A stretch of DNA of 13,646 nucleotides, taken from contig CAZPBC010000051.1 of the NCBI GenBank assembly GCA_964584775.1, positions 1-13,646 on the forward strand, given 5' to 3'. Below are positions 1-7,058 of this stretch, piece after piece. The stretch is from CAZPBC01 sp964584775 (GTDB lineage: Bacteria; Chlamydiota; Chlamydiia; Chlamydiales; SLFE01). The stretch's first letter is position 1; every line of letters begins with the position of its first letter. Below the pieces are notes generated by a model. It was not told the DNA's origin. It saw only the letters and a list, made by a program, of their open reading frames with translations, and searched no databases. Made by a program: the position numbers and the translations under genes.

Positions 1-2
1 AG

Positions 3-47
3 CTTCATGATTTAACTCCTAGTGAATTTGATTTTTCGGATACCTAA
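3..47 (+). CDS. Possible C-terminal fragment of an upstream gene
   Basis: Reading frame 3 is open from the window edge to a TAA at 45-47 and would encode LHDLTPSEFDFSDT. The composition is plausible for a protein tail, but 14 codons are too few to assign a family. In C. trachomatis the neighbour of uvrC is mutS (recalled), so a mutS end is conceivable but not shown. The frame may also be open by chance. Confidence 0.3.
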   Translation, partial: LHDLTPSEFDFSDT

Positions 48-307
48 AAATAATATAGAGGATAGAATCCTGTCAACTATCAAACAGAGAAGAGTTTAAT
101 CAGCCATTTCATGGAAAGTCCCACGTTCGGGGATGTCATCTGATCCGAGACTTCTTCTATAAGATTCCATCAAAACTCTTTGAAAACAGTGACAGATGAC
201 AGAACACCCTCTGTGACAGAGGAATGCGAGTTCATAAAAATCGAGATTAAAATTATTTTTAGTACTTTTTAGATATTAATGCTGAGATCTGTTACACTAA
301 TTGCGTT
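48..307. other. Leader region upstream of the lipoprotein-uvrC-tyrS operon
   Basis: No gene is visible on either strand in these 260 bases. The right half is A/T-rich. The heptamer TGACAGA occurs three times (190-196, 197-203, 214-220). The last copy lies in a perfect inverted repeat, CCTCTG (208-213) and CAGAGG (217-222), with a 3-base loop. No T-run follows, so it does not look like an intrinsic terminator. I found no convincing -35/-10 pair, although the operon promoter most likely lies here. Confidence 0.35.
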
Positions 308-562
308 ATGAAAATTTATAGAATCATTTTTTTATCGATGCTCCTCCTCCTTGCTTGCTCAACAGATCTCAATGCAGCAAAAAGGGGGCGAGCTAGAAAG
401 TTGCGCTCACCTCAGACGAGCTCAGCATATCCTGTTCGAGGTTGTTGGAATCCCAGTGAATGGATGGGGAGTGATCGCTATACCATCAACTATTCTACCG
501 ATCCGTTTCAACATAACGCCCCTGTTTCACCGAGTCTTAACTTCTCGTTTCCATTTCGATGA
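308..562 (+). CDS. Small predicted lipoprotein or secreted protein, unknown function
   Basis: This encodes 84 residues that I do not recognise. The N-terminus is a signal peptide: basic start MKIYR, hydrophobic core at residues 6-16, and a lipobox-like LLAC with Cys17 as the candidate lipidated residue. If it is not a lipoprotein, cleavage after the LNA near residue 23 is an alternative. The rest is short, with a basic patch (KRGRARK, about 25-31), several Ser/Pro/Tyr/Trp residues, one further Cys and an aromatic end (FSFPFR). No clear Shine-Dalgarno precedes the ATG. The stop overlaps the uvrC start as ATGA (559-562), which suggests co-transcription and translational coupling and supports a real gene. 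An overlapping +1-frame reading at 351-590 lacks these features and was not called. Confidence 0.6.
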   Translation: MKIYRIIFLSMLLLLACSTDLNAAKRGRARKLRSPQTSSAYPVRGCWNPSEWMGSDRYTINYSTDPFQHNAPVSPSLNFSFPFR

Positions 563-2355
563 ATTCCGACTTTTTAAAATCGCTTCCTGAAGAGCCTGGA
601 GTGTATCTCATGAGAGATTGTAAAGGTCAGGTTCTTTATATAGGTAAGGCGATCAACCTGCGAGTGCGTGTTCGGCAATATTTTGCCGGTCATGACAACC
701 GCGCGATGGTCCCGTATCTCACGGAACAGGTGGCTGACGTTCAGACGATCCTTGTCCGCTCAGAAAAAGAGGCGCTTTTACTGGAAAGTCAACTCATCAA
801 AGAATACCAACCCAAATATAATGTTCTCCTGAAAGACGACAAAAGTTTCATTGCGATTCGGATTAATCCAAAAGGGTTTTGGCCCAAAGCGGCTATTGTC
901 CGTTCGCGGACGGGTCTTAAGCAAGATGGAACGCTGTTTGGTCCGTTTTCAAATGCCTATGCCGCGAGAGAAACTTTGGAAGAGATCTATAAACTCTTCC
1001 GCTTGCGGCAGTGCTCGGATGAGGAGTTCAAAAGGCGCACGCGCCCTTGCCTTTTATACGATATTAAGCGCTGTACGGCGCCCTGCGTCGGTCGCGTGTC
1101 GAAAGAAGAGTATGACGCACAAGTCAAGCGTGCGATCCTTTTTCTCAAAGGGCAAAACAAAGAGGTTGTCGAAATTTTAGAAAGGGAGATGGAAAAAGCT
1201 TCCGAGCAGCTAGAATTTGAGCGTGCAGGTGAGATTCTGAGGAGGATTAAAAGTATCCAAAAGACCATTGAGAAGCAGAGCGTCATCAAAGCGCAAGGGA
1301 TGGACTGTGATGTGATCGGTGTTGTGAGGCGTGCAGGGATGGTGACTTTTGCAAAACTTCTCTACCGAGGAGGAAGGCTACTCAACGCAAAGCATTTCCA
1401 CTTTACTGATCAGGTGGGGGAGACAGAAGAACTTTTGGTCACTTTCTTAGTGCAGCACTATCTCCACCGAGAAGAGCTCCCGAAAGAGCTCTACCTACCT
1501 TTTCCCATCAAGGAATGTGACTCACTCGAAGAGCTCATCGGTGTTAAAGTTCTACAACCCACGAAAGGAAAGAAGAAAGACCTCGTTCTTTTAGCGACAA
1601 AAAATGCTCAGGCGGGGTTTGAACAGGTGGAAAAAGAGATGGTACAGGCTGATCGTGTGCTCTTTGCTTTGCAAGAGCAGTTGGACTTGTCTCGTGTCCC
1701 CACTCTAATCGACTGTATCGACAATTCGAATCTGTCGCAGTCTGAACCCGTTTCGGCGGTCATTTCTTTCCGTGGAGTAGAACCAGAAAAGAAACGATAC
1801 CGTACCTACAGAATCAAAAGCGCAAAACCGGGTGACGATGTAGGAGCGATGTACGAGGTGTTGATGCGTCGACTTTCAAGACAAAAGGAGGAGGGAACTC
1901 TTCCAGATTTGTTGATCGTGGATGGGGGAAAAGGACAGTTGGGAGCGGCTCTTCGAGCCACTCAGGAGCTCGACCTTGTCTCTGTCGATGTGATTGGGGT
2001 CGCAAAAGAGAGAGGTCGCCACGACAGGGGACAAACTCTTGAGCAAATTTTCCTTCCTGGTGCGAAAGAGCCGCGCTTTTTAGAAAGAAATTCTGAAGTG
2101 CTTTTCCTTTTGCAAAAAATCCGTGATGAAGCGCATCGTTTTGTGCTGAAATACCAAAAAAAACGGCGGGAAAAAAGCACCTTCCGCTCGGAGCTTGAGT
2201 CCATTCCTGGGATTGGCCCTGAAAAGCGCAAAATGCTTGTCAAAACATTGGGGAGTGTCAAGCGTGTCGCTGAGGCTAGCGAAGAGGAATTGAGAAGCGT
2301 ACCAAAATTGACAAAAAAAGATATTCAACTAATTCGGGAGTACTTTAAGAAATGA
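559..2355 (+). CDS. uvrC: Excinuclease ABC subunit C (UvrC)
   Basis: UvrC is the dual-incision nuclease of bacterial nucleotide excision repair, acting with UvrA and UvrB on bulky DNA lesions in the cytoplasm. The 598 residues match the usual family length of about 600. The N-terminal GIY-YIG nuclease domain shows GVY (14-16) and YIG (27-29), incising 3' of the lesion. Four cysteines at 152, 164, 172 and 176 have the 12-8-4 spacing of the conserved UvrC cysteine motif reported to bind an iron-sulphur cluster. A UVR motif that contacts UvrB lies near 205-240. The RNase H-like 5'-incision domain has IDCIDNSN (Asp385, Asp388) and VDGGKGQLG (Asp455). A helix-hairpin-helix region begins near 548 with SIPGIGPEKR. 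The start matches the family (LPEEPGVYLM). The gene overlaps its upstream and downstream neighbours by 4 bases each, so it sits mid-operon. Confidence 0.97.
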   Translation: MNSDFLKSLPEEPGVYLMRDCKGQVLYIGKAINLRVRVRQYFAGHDNRAMVPYLTEQVADVQTILVRSEKEALLLESQLIKEYQPKYNVLLKDDKSFIAIRINPKGFWPKAAIVRSRTGLKQDGTLFGPFSNAYAARETLEEIYKLFRLRQCSDEEFKRRTRPCLLYDIKRCTAPCVGRVSKEEYDAQVKRAILFLKGQNKEVVEILEREMEKASEQLEFERAGEILRRIKSIQKTIEKQSVIKAQGMDCDVIGVVRRAGMVTFAKLLYRGGRLLNAKHFHFTDQVGETEELLVTFLVQHYLHREELPKELYLPFPIKECDSLEELIGVKVLQPTKGKKKDLVLLATKNAQAGFEQVEKEMVQADRVLFALQEQLDLSRVPTLIDCIDNSNLSQSEPVSAVISFRGVEPEKKRYRTYRIKSAKPGDDVGAMYEVLMRRLSRQKEEGTLPDLLIVDGGKGQLGAALRATQELDLVSVDVIGVAKERGRHDRGQTLEQIFLPGAKEPRFLERNSEVLFLLQKIRDEAHRFVLKYQKKRREKSTFRSELESIPGIGPEKRKMLVKTLGSVKRVAEASEEELRSVPKLTKKDIQLIREYFKK

Positions 2356-3617
2356 CAAACGTCATCGATATATTGGAAGAGAGAGGGTTCATTGAAGCAA
2401 CAACTCATGAAGAAATCCGTGATCATTTTGACACCCCTCGAGCCATCTATTGTGGCTTTGACCCGACCTCAGATAGTCTTCATTTAGGGAATCTCGTTGC
2501 TATTATCGGACTCGCTTGGTTTCAACGTTTTGGTCACACTCCTGTGGCGGTGGTGGGTGGAGCAACAGGACTGATCGGCGACCCCTCTGGAAAGAGCCAC
2601 GAGAGACCTCTCTTAAGTAAAGAGCAGCTACAAGTCAATCTGCAGGGCATTCGCAAGAATATCGAAACCGTTCTCAGCCATGATGAGGCAGCGAAGCCCG
2701 TCATCCTCAACAACCACGATTGGTTTGAGGGAATCTCTTTTCTTCATTTCTTAAGAGATGTAGGAAAACAGTTTCGTATGGGACCGATGTTATCAAAAGA
2801 CTCTGTCCGCTCGAGACTCGAGTCTGAAGAGGGAATGAGTTACACAGAGTTTTCTTACCAGCTTTTACAGGCGTATGATTTTTTATACCTTCATGAGCAC
2901 CATGACGTCACTGCTCAAATAGGAGGAGCAGACCAGTGGGGAAATATCACCGCAGGGATTGACCTCATGAAAAAGAAAGGGGGTAAAACAGGGTATGGAA
3001 TCACATTTCCTTTGTTAACACGCAGTGATGGAAAGAAATTTGGAAAATCTGAAAAGGGAGCCATTTGGTTGTCCGGTGAAAAGTTGTCACCCTATGAGTT
3101 TTATCAATACCTTTTCCGCATCCCTGATGAAGACGTGATTCCACTCATGCATATGCTGACTTTCTTAGAGATGGAAGAGATTCAAAAAATCGAGCAGGAG
3201 ATGAAGTCAGATCGTTATGAAACCAACAGTGCTCAGAAACGTTTGGCAAGTGAGGTGACAAAGATGATCCACGGTGCACAGGGCCTTGAAAAAGCACTTG
3301 CGGTGACGTCATCAGCGAAACCGGGTGCAAAGACACAGCTCGACAGCGCAACCTTGGAAGCACTTTCGGAAGAGATTCCCTGTTTTGATTTGAACGACTT
3401 TCAAGAAGGTTGCAAGTTGATTGATGTAGTTGCAGAGCTCAAAGTGACTTCAAGCAAAGGAGAGATCCGTCGTTTGATTCAAAACGGTGGAGCGTACCTC
3501 AACAATGAAAAATTGAGCGATCCTCAGATGCTTCTAGTAGAGGGCAATTTTGTGGATGGGAAATACCTACTTTTGGCTCTTGGCAAGAAGAATAAAGTGA
3601 TCATCCGCCGGATCTAG
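2352..3617 (+). CDS. tyrS: Tyrosyl-tRNA synthetase (TyrRS)
   Basis: This class I aminoacyl-tRNA synthetase charges tRNA-Tyr with tyrosine using ATP. Its 421 residues are typical of the bacterial TyrS form. The Rossmann catalytic core has the HIGH-type motif HLGN at 44-47 inside DPTSDSLHLGN, tyrosine-pocket elements (Tyr33 in YCGFDPTS, the GGADQWGN segment) and the KMSKS-type motif KFGKS at 229-233. The C-terminal part (from about 345) is an S4-like RNA-binding domain, including GEIRRLIQNGGAYLNN. The ATG overlaps the uvrC stop as ATGA, so expression is probably coupled to uvrC. I recall uvrC and tyrS as unlinked in C. trachomatis, so the pairing may be specific to this lineage. No residue appears to be missing. 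Confidence 0.97.
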   Translation: MTNVIDILEERGFIEATTHEEIRDHFDTPRAIYCGFDPTSDSLHLGNLVAIIGLAWFQRFGHTPVAVVGGATGLIGDPSGKSHERPLLSKEQLQVNLQGIRKNIETVLSHDEAAKPVILNNHDWFEGISFLHFLRDVGKQFRMGPMLSKDSVRSRLESEEGMSYTEFSYQLLQAYDFLYLHEHHDVTAQIGGADQWGNITAGIDLMKKKGGKTGYGITFPLLTRSDGKKFGKSEKGAIWLSGEKLSPYEFYQYLFRIPDEDVIPLMHMLTFLEMEEIQKIEQEMKSDRYETNSAQKRLASEVTKMIHGAQGLEKALAVTSSAKPGAKTQLDSATLEALSEEIPCFDLNDFQEGCKLIDVVAELKVTSSKGEIRRLIQNGGAYLNNEKLSDPQMLLVEGNFVDGKYLLLALGKKNKVIIRRI

Positions 3618-3709
3618 AAAAAAATGAATTTTTCTCTATCGCGTAAGTCTCTGAAGATAAATGTGATACAAAATTCTTTACCTTGCGGTCAATTGACGAA
3701 ATACGAAAT

Positions 3710-3737
3710 ACTTGTCTGAAAATCAGTAAGATATAAC
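3710..3737 (+). promoter_or_regulatory. Candidate promoter of the HU/IHF gene
   Basis: A good -10 hexamer, TATAAC (3732-3737), is preceded 16 bases upstream by a weak -35-like ACTTGT (3710-3715). This would place transcription start near 3744 and give a 5' leader of about 54 bases. A better -35 sequence, TTGACG at 3693, is 33 bases away and cannot pair with it. The assignment rests on hexamer matching only. Confidence 0.3.
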
Positions 3738-3797
3738 AATGTTGTGAAAGTTGATAAAGCTACAGGACACCTTTAACCTTGGGAGTTTCTCTTAGAT

Positions 3798-4121
3798 ATG
3801 ACTACTTTACAGAAAAAGAAAACCATGACGAAGAAAAAACTCATCAACTCGATTTCGCAAGAGCGTAAGCTCCACCCGAATGATGTGAGAGGCGTGATCC
3901 AATCTTTCTTAGAAAAGATGATTCACTGTCTTTCAGAAGGTGAGAGGCTTGAGTTTCGTGACTTCGGTGTTTTTGAAGTGGTTGAAAGAAAGCAAAAGAT
4001 TGGTCGTAATCCAAAAAATCCAGATGTGCCTATCACAATTCCTGCACGTCAGGCTGTGAAGTTTACACCCGGGAAGAAGATGAAGAAGTTGATCGAGAAG
4101 CCGATCAACGGGGAATACTAG
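3798..4121 (+). CDS. HU/IHF-family nucleoid DNA-binding protein
   Basis: This encodes a small dimeric DNA-bending protein of the HU/IHF family that shapes the nucleoid. The 107 residues cover one full domain: helical N-terminus (TKKKLINSISQERKL), the RDFGVFEV segment, then the DNA-binding arm GRNPKNPD from Gly69, with Pro72 as the intercalating proline, followed by IPARQAVKFTPGK. The match to the chlamydial HU/IHF protein (CT267, variously called himD or ihfA, recalled) looks close. The annotated ATG has GGGAG 12 bases upstream. An internal ATG at 3825 fits the usual family start but has no ribosome binding site, so a short MTTLQKKKT extension is likely. A terminator follows directly, so the gene is probably monocistronic. 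Confidence 0.93.
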   Translation: MTTLQKKKTMTKKKLINSISQERKLHPNDVRGVIQSFLEKMIHCLSEGERLEFRDFGVFEVVERKQKIGRNPKNPDVPITIPARQAVKFTPGKKMKKLIEKPINGEY

Positions 4122-4156
4122 TCCCTCTTCATTTTATTTCAGTCCTGTACGGAGTC

Positions 4157-4207
4157 GCACTAAGCGCCTATGCTTTTTGTCTAGGCTGACTTGGTGCGCT
4201 TTTTTTT
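4157..4207 (+). terminator. Intrinsic terminator of the HU/IHF gene, overlapping the 3' end of glgX
   Basis: A hairpin pairs GCACTAAG (4157-4164) with CTTGGTGC (4190-4197), eight pairs with one G-U wobble, extended by CCTA (4167-4170) and TAGG (4182-4185). A run of eight T follows at 4200-4207. It terminates + strand transcription. The 3' half and the T-run are also coding sequence for the last residues of glgX on the other strand, whose stop lies in the hairpin. No T-run follows on the - strand. Confidence 0.7.
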
Positions 4208-6249
4208 GCTTTCAAGAGGAGTGCGGAGTAAGAGGGAATGACGAGTCGATGAACCTCAAGTGGAGACTCCTCATCGACCCCGATAAAATCTTGGGGGAAC
4301 GCTTTAGAGGTGTCAATGACAGGATGCCAAGCATCTTCATCAGATAGCTTTGGAAGCTCTATGTCTCGAGCCACATCCTCCGCATTGAAGGCTATATAGA
4401 GGTCTTCCTTTTCTTCTGGATCGAGAAGGGTGAGAGCGACGAATCCATTATCCGCTTGCCAGTCAGGTTTTTCAGGCACCATTCCATGCCATAGGACCTC
4501 CCTTTCATCGTGGAAAGATCCTTTTTGAAGAGCCGGGTGATTTTTGCGTAAATGGATGAGCTTTTTTACAAACTTGAGAAGAGGGGAGTCTTCTGCTTTT
4601 TCCCAGTCAAACCAACTTAATTCGTTGTCCTGACAGTAGGTGTTGTTGTTTCCTTTTTGAGTGTGTCCATACTCATCTCCCATTCTTAGCATCGGAATTC
4701 CCTCAGAAAGTAGAAGGGTGAGGAGGTAGTTTTTCACTTGTGCTCGCCGAAGGAGCTCAATTTTTTGGTCAATAGGATCCCCTTCATAACCGCAGTTCCA
4801 GCTGAGGTTATGATTGTTGCCGTCCCTCCCATCTTCACCATTGAGAAGGTTGTGCTTATTGTTATAGCTTACAAGGTCTTGAAGGGAGAAGCCGTCGTGG
4901 CAAGTGATGAAGTTGATGCTGTGCAGCGGGCTGCCTGAGCTATGGTAGAGATCTGAGGAGCCGGTGAGTCGGCTTGCAAAACGGCCTTTATATTCCCTGT
5001 CTCCCTTGATGAAAGAGCGGACGTCATCTCTGTACTGCCCATTCCATTCTGACCATCGACCCTCCTTTAAGGGAAAGTGTCCCACATGATACAGACCTCC
5101 AATATCCCAAGGTTCTGCGATGAATTTGGTTTCCTTCAACAGGGGGTCTACATTCATTGCTCGGATAAGCGGAGGTCGATCAAGGGGCATGCCGTCGATG
5201 TCACGCGTCATGGCAGAGGCAAGATCAAAGCGGAAGCCATCAATGTGGTACTCGCTGACCCAATGACGGAGTGCCGCGATGATGAGTTCCATCGCTATGG
5301 GATGGTTACAGTTGAAGGTGTTTCCACAACCCGTGAAGTCTTGGTAGTGCCCCTCATCATTTTTGATGTAGTAGGTATCTTCTGCATAGGCTTTATAACT
5401 GTACGTGGGACCTAAAGGGCCTCCTTCTGCAGTATGGTTGAAAACAACATCGAGGATCACCTCAATTCCATGGCGGTGAAGCTCCCGGATCAGCTGCTTG
5501 AGCTCTTTGGAGGCGACGCCGGGGCCCGACGCGCTTGCGTAGCGCCCCATGGGTGCGAAGAAGTGGACGGGGGAGTAACCCCAATAATTGAGGAGCGTGT
5601 TGGGACATCCCTGATAGCAGCGGGAGTACTCGAGTTCGTTAAACTCGAAGAGAGGAAGGATCTCAACTGCATTGATCCCTAAATCAACGAGGTAGGGAAT
5701 TTTTTCGATCATTCCAAGGTAACTGCCAGGGAAGTCGACAGAAGAGGAGTCGTCTCTTGTAAAGCCGCGCAGGTGCATTTCGTAAAGAATTAACTCATTT
5801 TTAGGAATCTCGGGAGGGGAAACTCCTTCCCAGTCAAAGGGGGAATCGAACTGCACTAGGCTTAAAGGAGCGTAGAAGCGGGAATCGCCCTGGAGAGGAT
5901 TCGAGACGGCTCCAAACGCACCGGGAACAAAAAGGTCGGGGGAATAGGGATCGACTGTTGGCGGGAAACCCTCCACTTGGTACGCGTAACAAAAACAGAG
6001 GGGAAGCCCAATGACCTCTACGTGCCAAATATCTCCAGTACAGTGCTCTTCCGGGTGGAGAGCGATCCGGGCGATCTCTTCGACTTGATCGGAACCGCTA
6101 GGGACGTAGAGGAGTAATTCTATTTGATCCACTTGGGGTGCATAGAGGGAGAAATTGACCCCAGAAGGGGTCCGGGTAGGGCCATAGGGGGCTGGTGAAC
6201 CCGTTTGAAGAGTGAGTGGGTCATGTTTTGATTCTGATTGGTTCACCAT
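4168..6249 (-). CDS. glgX: Glycogen debranching enzyme, GH13 isoamylase type (GlgX)
   Basis: The product hydrolyses alpha-1,6 branch points of glycogen, releasing short glucan branches for further breakdown. The 693 residues fit the GlgX/isoamylase family. An N-terminal CBM48-like beta-sandwich (about 15-130, starting PYGPTRTPSGVNFSLYAP) precedes the (beta/alpha)8 barrel. The GH13 motifs are complete: DVVFNH (267-272), GFRFDLAS with nucleophile Asp342, FIAEPWD with acid/base Glu379, and TCHDGFS with Asp452. The C-terminal beta-domain ends in a basic tail (KAKKSAPSQPRQKA). It is divergent from the chaperone gene across a 229-base spacer, an arrangement of neighbours shared with C. trachomatis CT042/CT043. 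The ribosome binding site before the chosen ATG is weak. Glycogen metabolism is characteristic of chlamydiae. Confidence 0.95.
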   Translation of the reverse strand: MVNQSESKHDPLTLQTGSPAPYGPTRTPSGVNFSLYAPQVDQIELLLYVPSGSDQVEEIARIALHPEEHCTGDIWHVEVIGLPLCFCYAYQVEGFPPTVDPYSPDLFVPGAFGAVSNPLQGDSRFYAPLSLVQFDSPFDWEGVSPPEIPKNELILYEMHLRGFTRDDSSSVDFPGSYLGMIEKIPYLVDLGINAVEILPLFEFNELEYSRCYQGCPNTLLNYWGYSPVHFFAPMGRYASASGPGVASKELKQLIRELHRHGIEVILDVVFNHTAEGGPLGPTYSYKAYAEDTYYIKNDEGHYQDFTGCGNTFNCNHPIAMELIIAALRHWVSEYHIDGFRFDLASAMTRDIDGMPLDRPPLIRAMNVDPLLKETKFIAEPWDIGGLYHVGHFPLKEGRWSEWNGQYRDDVRSFIKGDREYKGRFASRLTGSSDLYHSSGSPLHSINFITCHDGFSLQDLVSYNNKHNLLNGEDGRDGNNHNLSWNCGYEGDPIDQKIELLRRAQVKNYLLTLLLSEGIPMLRMGDEYGHTQKGNNNTYCQDNELSWFDWEKAEDSPLLKFVKKLIHLRKNHPALQKGSFHDEREVLWHGMVPEKPDWQADNGFVALTLLDPEEKEDLYIAFNAEDVARDIELPKLSDEDAWHPVIDTSKAFPQDFIGVDEESPLEVHRLVIPSYSALLLKAKKSAPSQPRQKA

Positions 6250-6266
6250 GTTTTCATGAAATAGGG

Positions 6267-6288
6267 AATTGCAGCTTAATTGGCAATT
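6267..6288. repeat. Inverted repeat upstream of glgX
   Basis: AATTGC (6267-6272) and GCAATT (6283-6288) form a perfect 6-bp inverted repeat with a 10-base centre, 18-39 bases upstream of the glgX start. It could be a dyad operator or a weak leader hairpin. No known factor is assigned, and a chance occurrence in A/T-rich DNA is possible. Confidence 0.3.
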
Positions 6289-6316
6289 TGAATATACTGT
6301 TGCTAATTCGAATATA
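6285..6316. promoter_or_regulatory. Tandem 12-bp repeat in the glgX/chaperone divergent spacer
   Basis: AATTTGAATATA (6285-6296) and AATTCGAATATA (6305-6316) differ at one base and repeat with a 20-bp period, close to two helical turns. Each contains an exact or near palindrome (ATTCGAAT, ATTTGAAT). Such spacing suits cooperative binding of a regulator to one face of the DNA near the glgX promoter. This is inferred from pattern alone. Confidence 0.4.
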
Positions 6317-6353
6317 TTTAGGGACAGGCTTTAGCCGACTATCGTGTAAAGAA

Positions 6354-6383
6354 TTGATCCTAAGTGGGATGCCCTCTTAGAAC
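6354..6383 (+). promoter_or_regulatory. Weak candidate promoter of the chaperone gene
   Basis: TTGATC (6354-6359) and TAGAAC (6378-6383) are separated by 18 bases, and each matches four of six sigma-70 consensus bases. This would give a leader of about 90 bases. A small hairpin in that leader (CTATC 6443-6447 with GATAG 6454-6458) precedes the ribosome binding site. The call is tentative. Confidence 0.25.
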
Positions 6384-6466
6384 CGCCAATTTAGCCGCTC
6401 AGTCAAAAAAGCACTTTTCCTTAACAAAAATAACCATTTGCCCTATCTGTAAGGATAGAGAGTATT

Positions 6467-6473
6467 TAGGAGG
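6467..6473 (+). promoter_or_regulatory. Strong ribosome binding site of the chaperone gene
   Basis: TAGGAGG lies 5 bases before the ATG at 6479, one of the best Shine-Dalgarno sequences in the window. It fixes the start codon and suggests high translation. Confidence 0.8.
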
Positions 6474-6478
6474 CGTCC

Positions 6479-7003
6479 ATGTCGTTAGAAAATGCAAAAG
6501 ATAACTTAAAAGAGTTTGGAAAAGAGCTCGGTTTAGAGGGTCTGGAGTTTGATGAAAACAACACCTGTATCCTCGGTATCGATGATGAATTCTCGATGCA
6601 CATTACTTACGAGCCCAACTCAAAGAGGCTTTATCTTTACTCACCTCTACTTGATGGTCTTCCTCGTGATGACAAGCTCAAGCTGAAACTTTATGAAAGA
6701 ATGCTTGAAGGCTCTCTTCTCGGTGGTCAGATGGGAGGAGGAGGAGTGGGTGTCGCTGTGAATGAGGAGCTGATCCTGATCCACTGCACACTTGACATGG
6801 AACACGCACTTCCTTCAGCTCTCCGTGCTTTTGCACCACTTTACGTAGAGACTGTAGAGAAATGGAGAAAGATCTGCCGCGACCTTAGCGAAGGGCGTGA
6901 GGAGTCTGCTGAGACCAAAGCTCCTGCTGGTGGCGCTCCTGCGATGCCTGCGAAGCCAAAAGAAGGTGGAGGAGATAAAGGTCCTGGTATGATCAAAATC
7001 TAA
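6479..7003 (+). CDS. slc1: Type III secretion chaperone, CesT/Slc1 family (CT043-like)
   Basis: The product is a class I (CesT/SycE-type) chaperone that binds type III effectors and delivers them to the secretion apparatus. In C. trachomatis the homologue Slc1 (CT043) serves early invasion effectors such as Tarp. The 174 residues contain the chlamydial pattern I recall: NNTCILGIDDEFS (about 27-39), RLYLYSPLLDGLP (50-62), LYERMLEGSLLGGQMGGGGV (71-90) and LILIHCTLDME (98-108). Residues 141-174 form a low-complexity Ala/Gly/Pro tail that is likely disordered. Its place between glgX and ssb agrees with C. trachomatis order, apart from an inserted gene pair. A strong ribosome binding site and a private terminator suggest a highly expressed single-gene unit. 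The partner effectors are not visible here. Confidence 0.9.
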   Translation: MSLENAKDNLKEFGKELGLEGLEFDENNTCILGIDDEFSMHITYEPNSKRLYLYSPLLDGLPRDDKLKLKLYERMLEGSLLGGQMGGGGVGVAVNEELILIHCTLDMEHALPSALRAFAPLYVETVEKWRKICRDLSEGREESAETKAPAGGAPAMPAKPKEGGGDKGPGMIKI

Positions 7004-7029
7004 GTCGATTCTGATCTACGATTCTTTCT

Positions 7030-7058
7030 AAAAAACGGAGCCCATTGCTCCGTTTTTT
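7030..7058. terminator. Bidirectional terminator between the chaperone and alkD-like genes
   Basis: ACGGAGC (7035-7041) pairs with GCTCCGT (7047-7053) around a 5-base loop, with six A before (7030-7035) and eight T after (7053-7060). The A/T flanks make it functional from either side. It lies between two convergent genes, and its edge abuts the TAA of the alkD-like gene. Confidence 0.9.

Noticed and set aside
208..222. CCTCTG-TGA-CAGAGG hairpin as a terminator of the upstream gene
   Set aside because: There is no U-tract after the stem; it was kept only as part of the leader description.
1..307. Possible tRNA or small RNA gene, from a GTTCGGGG-like stretch near 124-132
   Set aside because: No cloverleaf arms, anticodon stem or matching T-arm could be built.
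351..590. Alternative frame overlapping the lipoprotein gene and the uvrC start
   Set aside because: It runs into uvrC out of frame, whereas the 308-562 frame has a signal peptide and the ATGA junction typical of this window.
3616..3635. AGAAAAA/TTTTTCT inverted repeat just after tyrS as a possible terminator
   Set aside because: The stem is almost only A-T, the loop is loose and no separate T-run follows, so it is too weak to call.
5077..5415. 112-codon open frame on the + strand inside glgX
   Set aside because: It lies wholly within a well-supported gene on the other strand and shows no ribosome binding site or recognisable domain, so it is a shadow frame.
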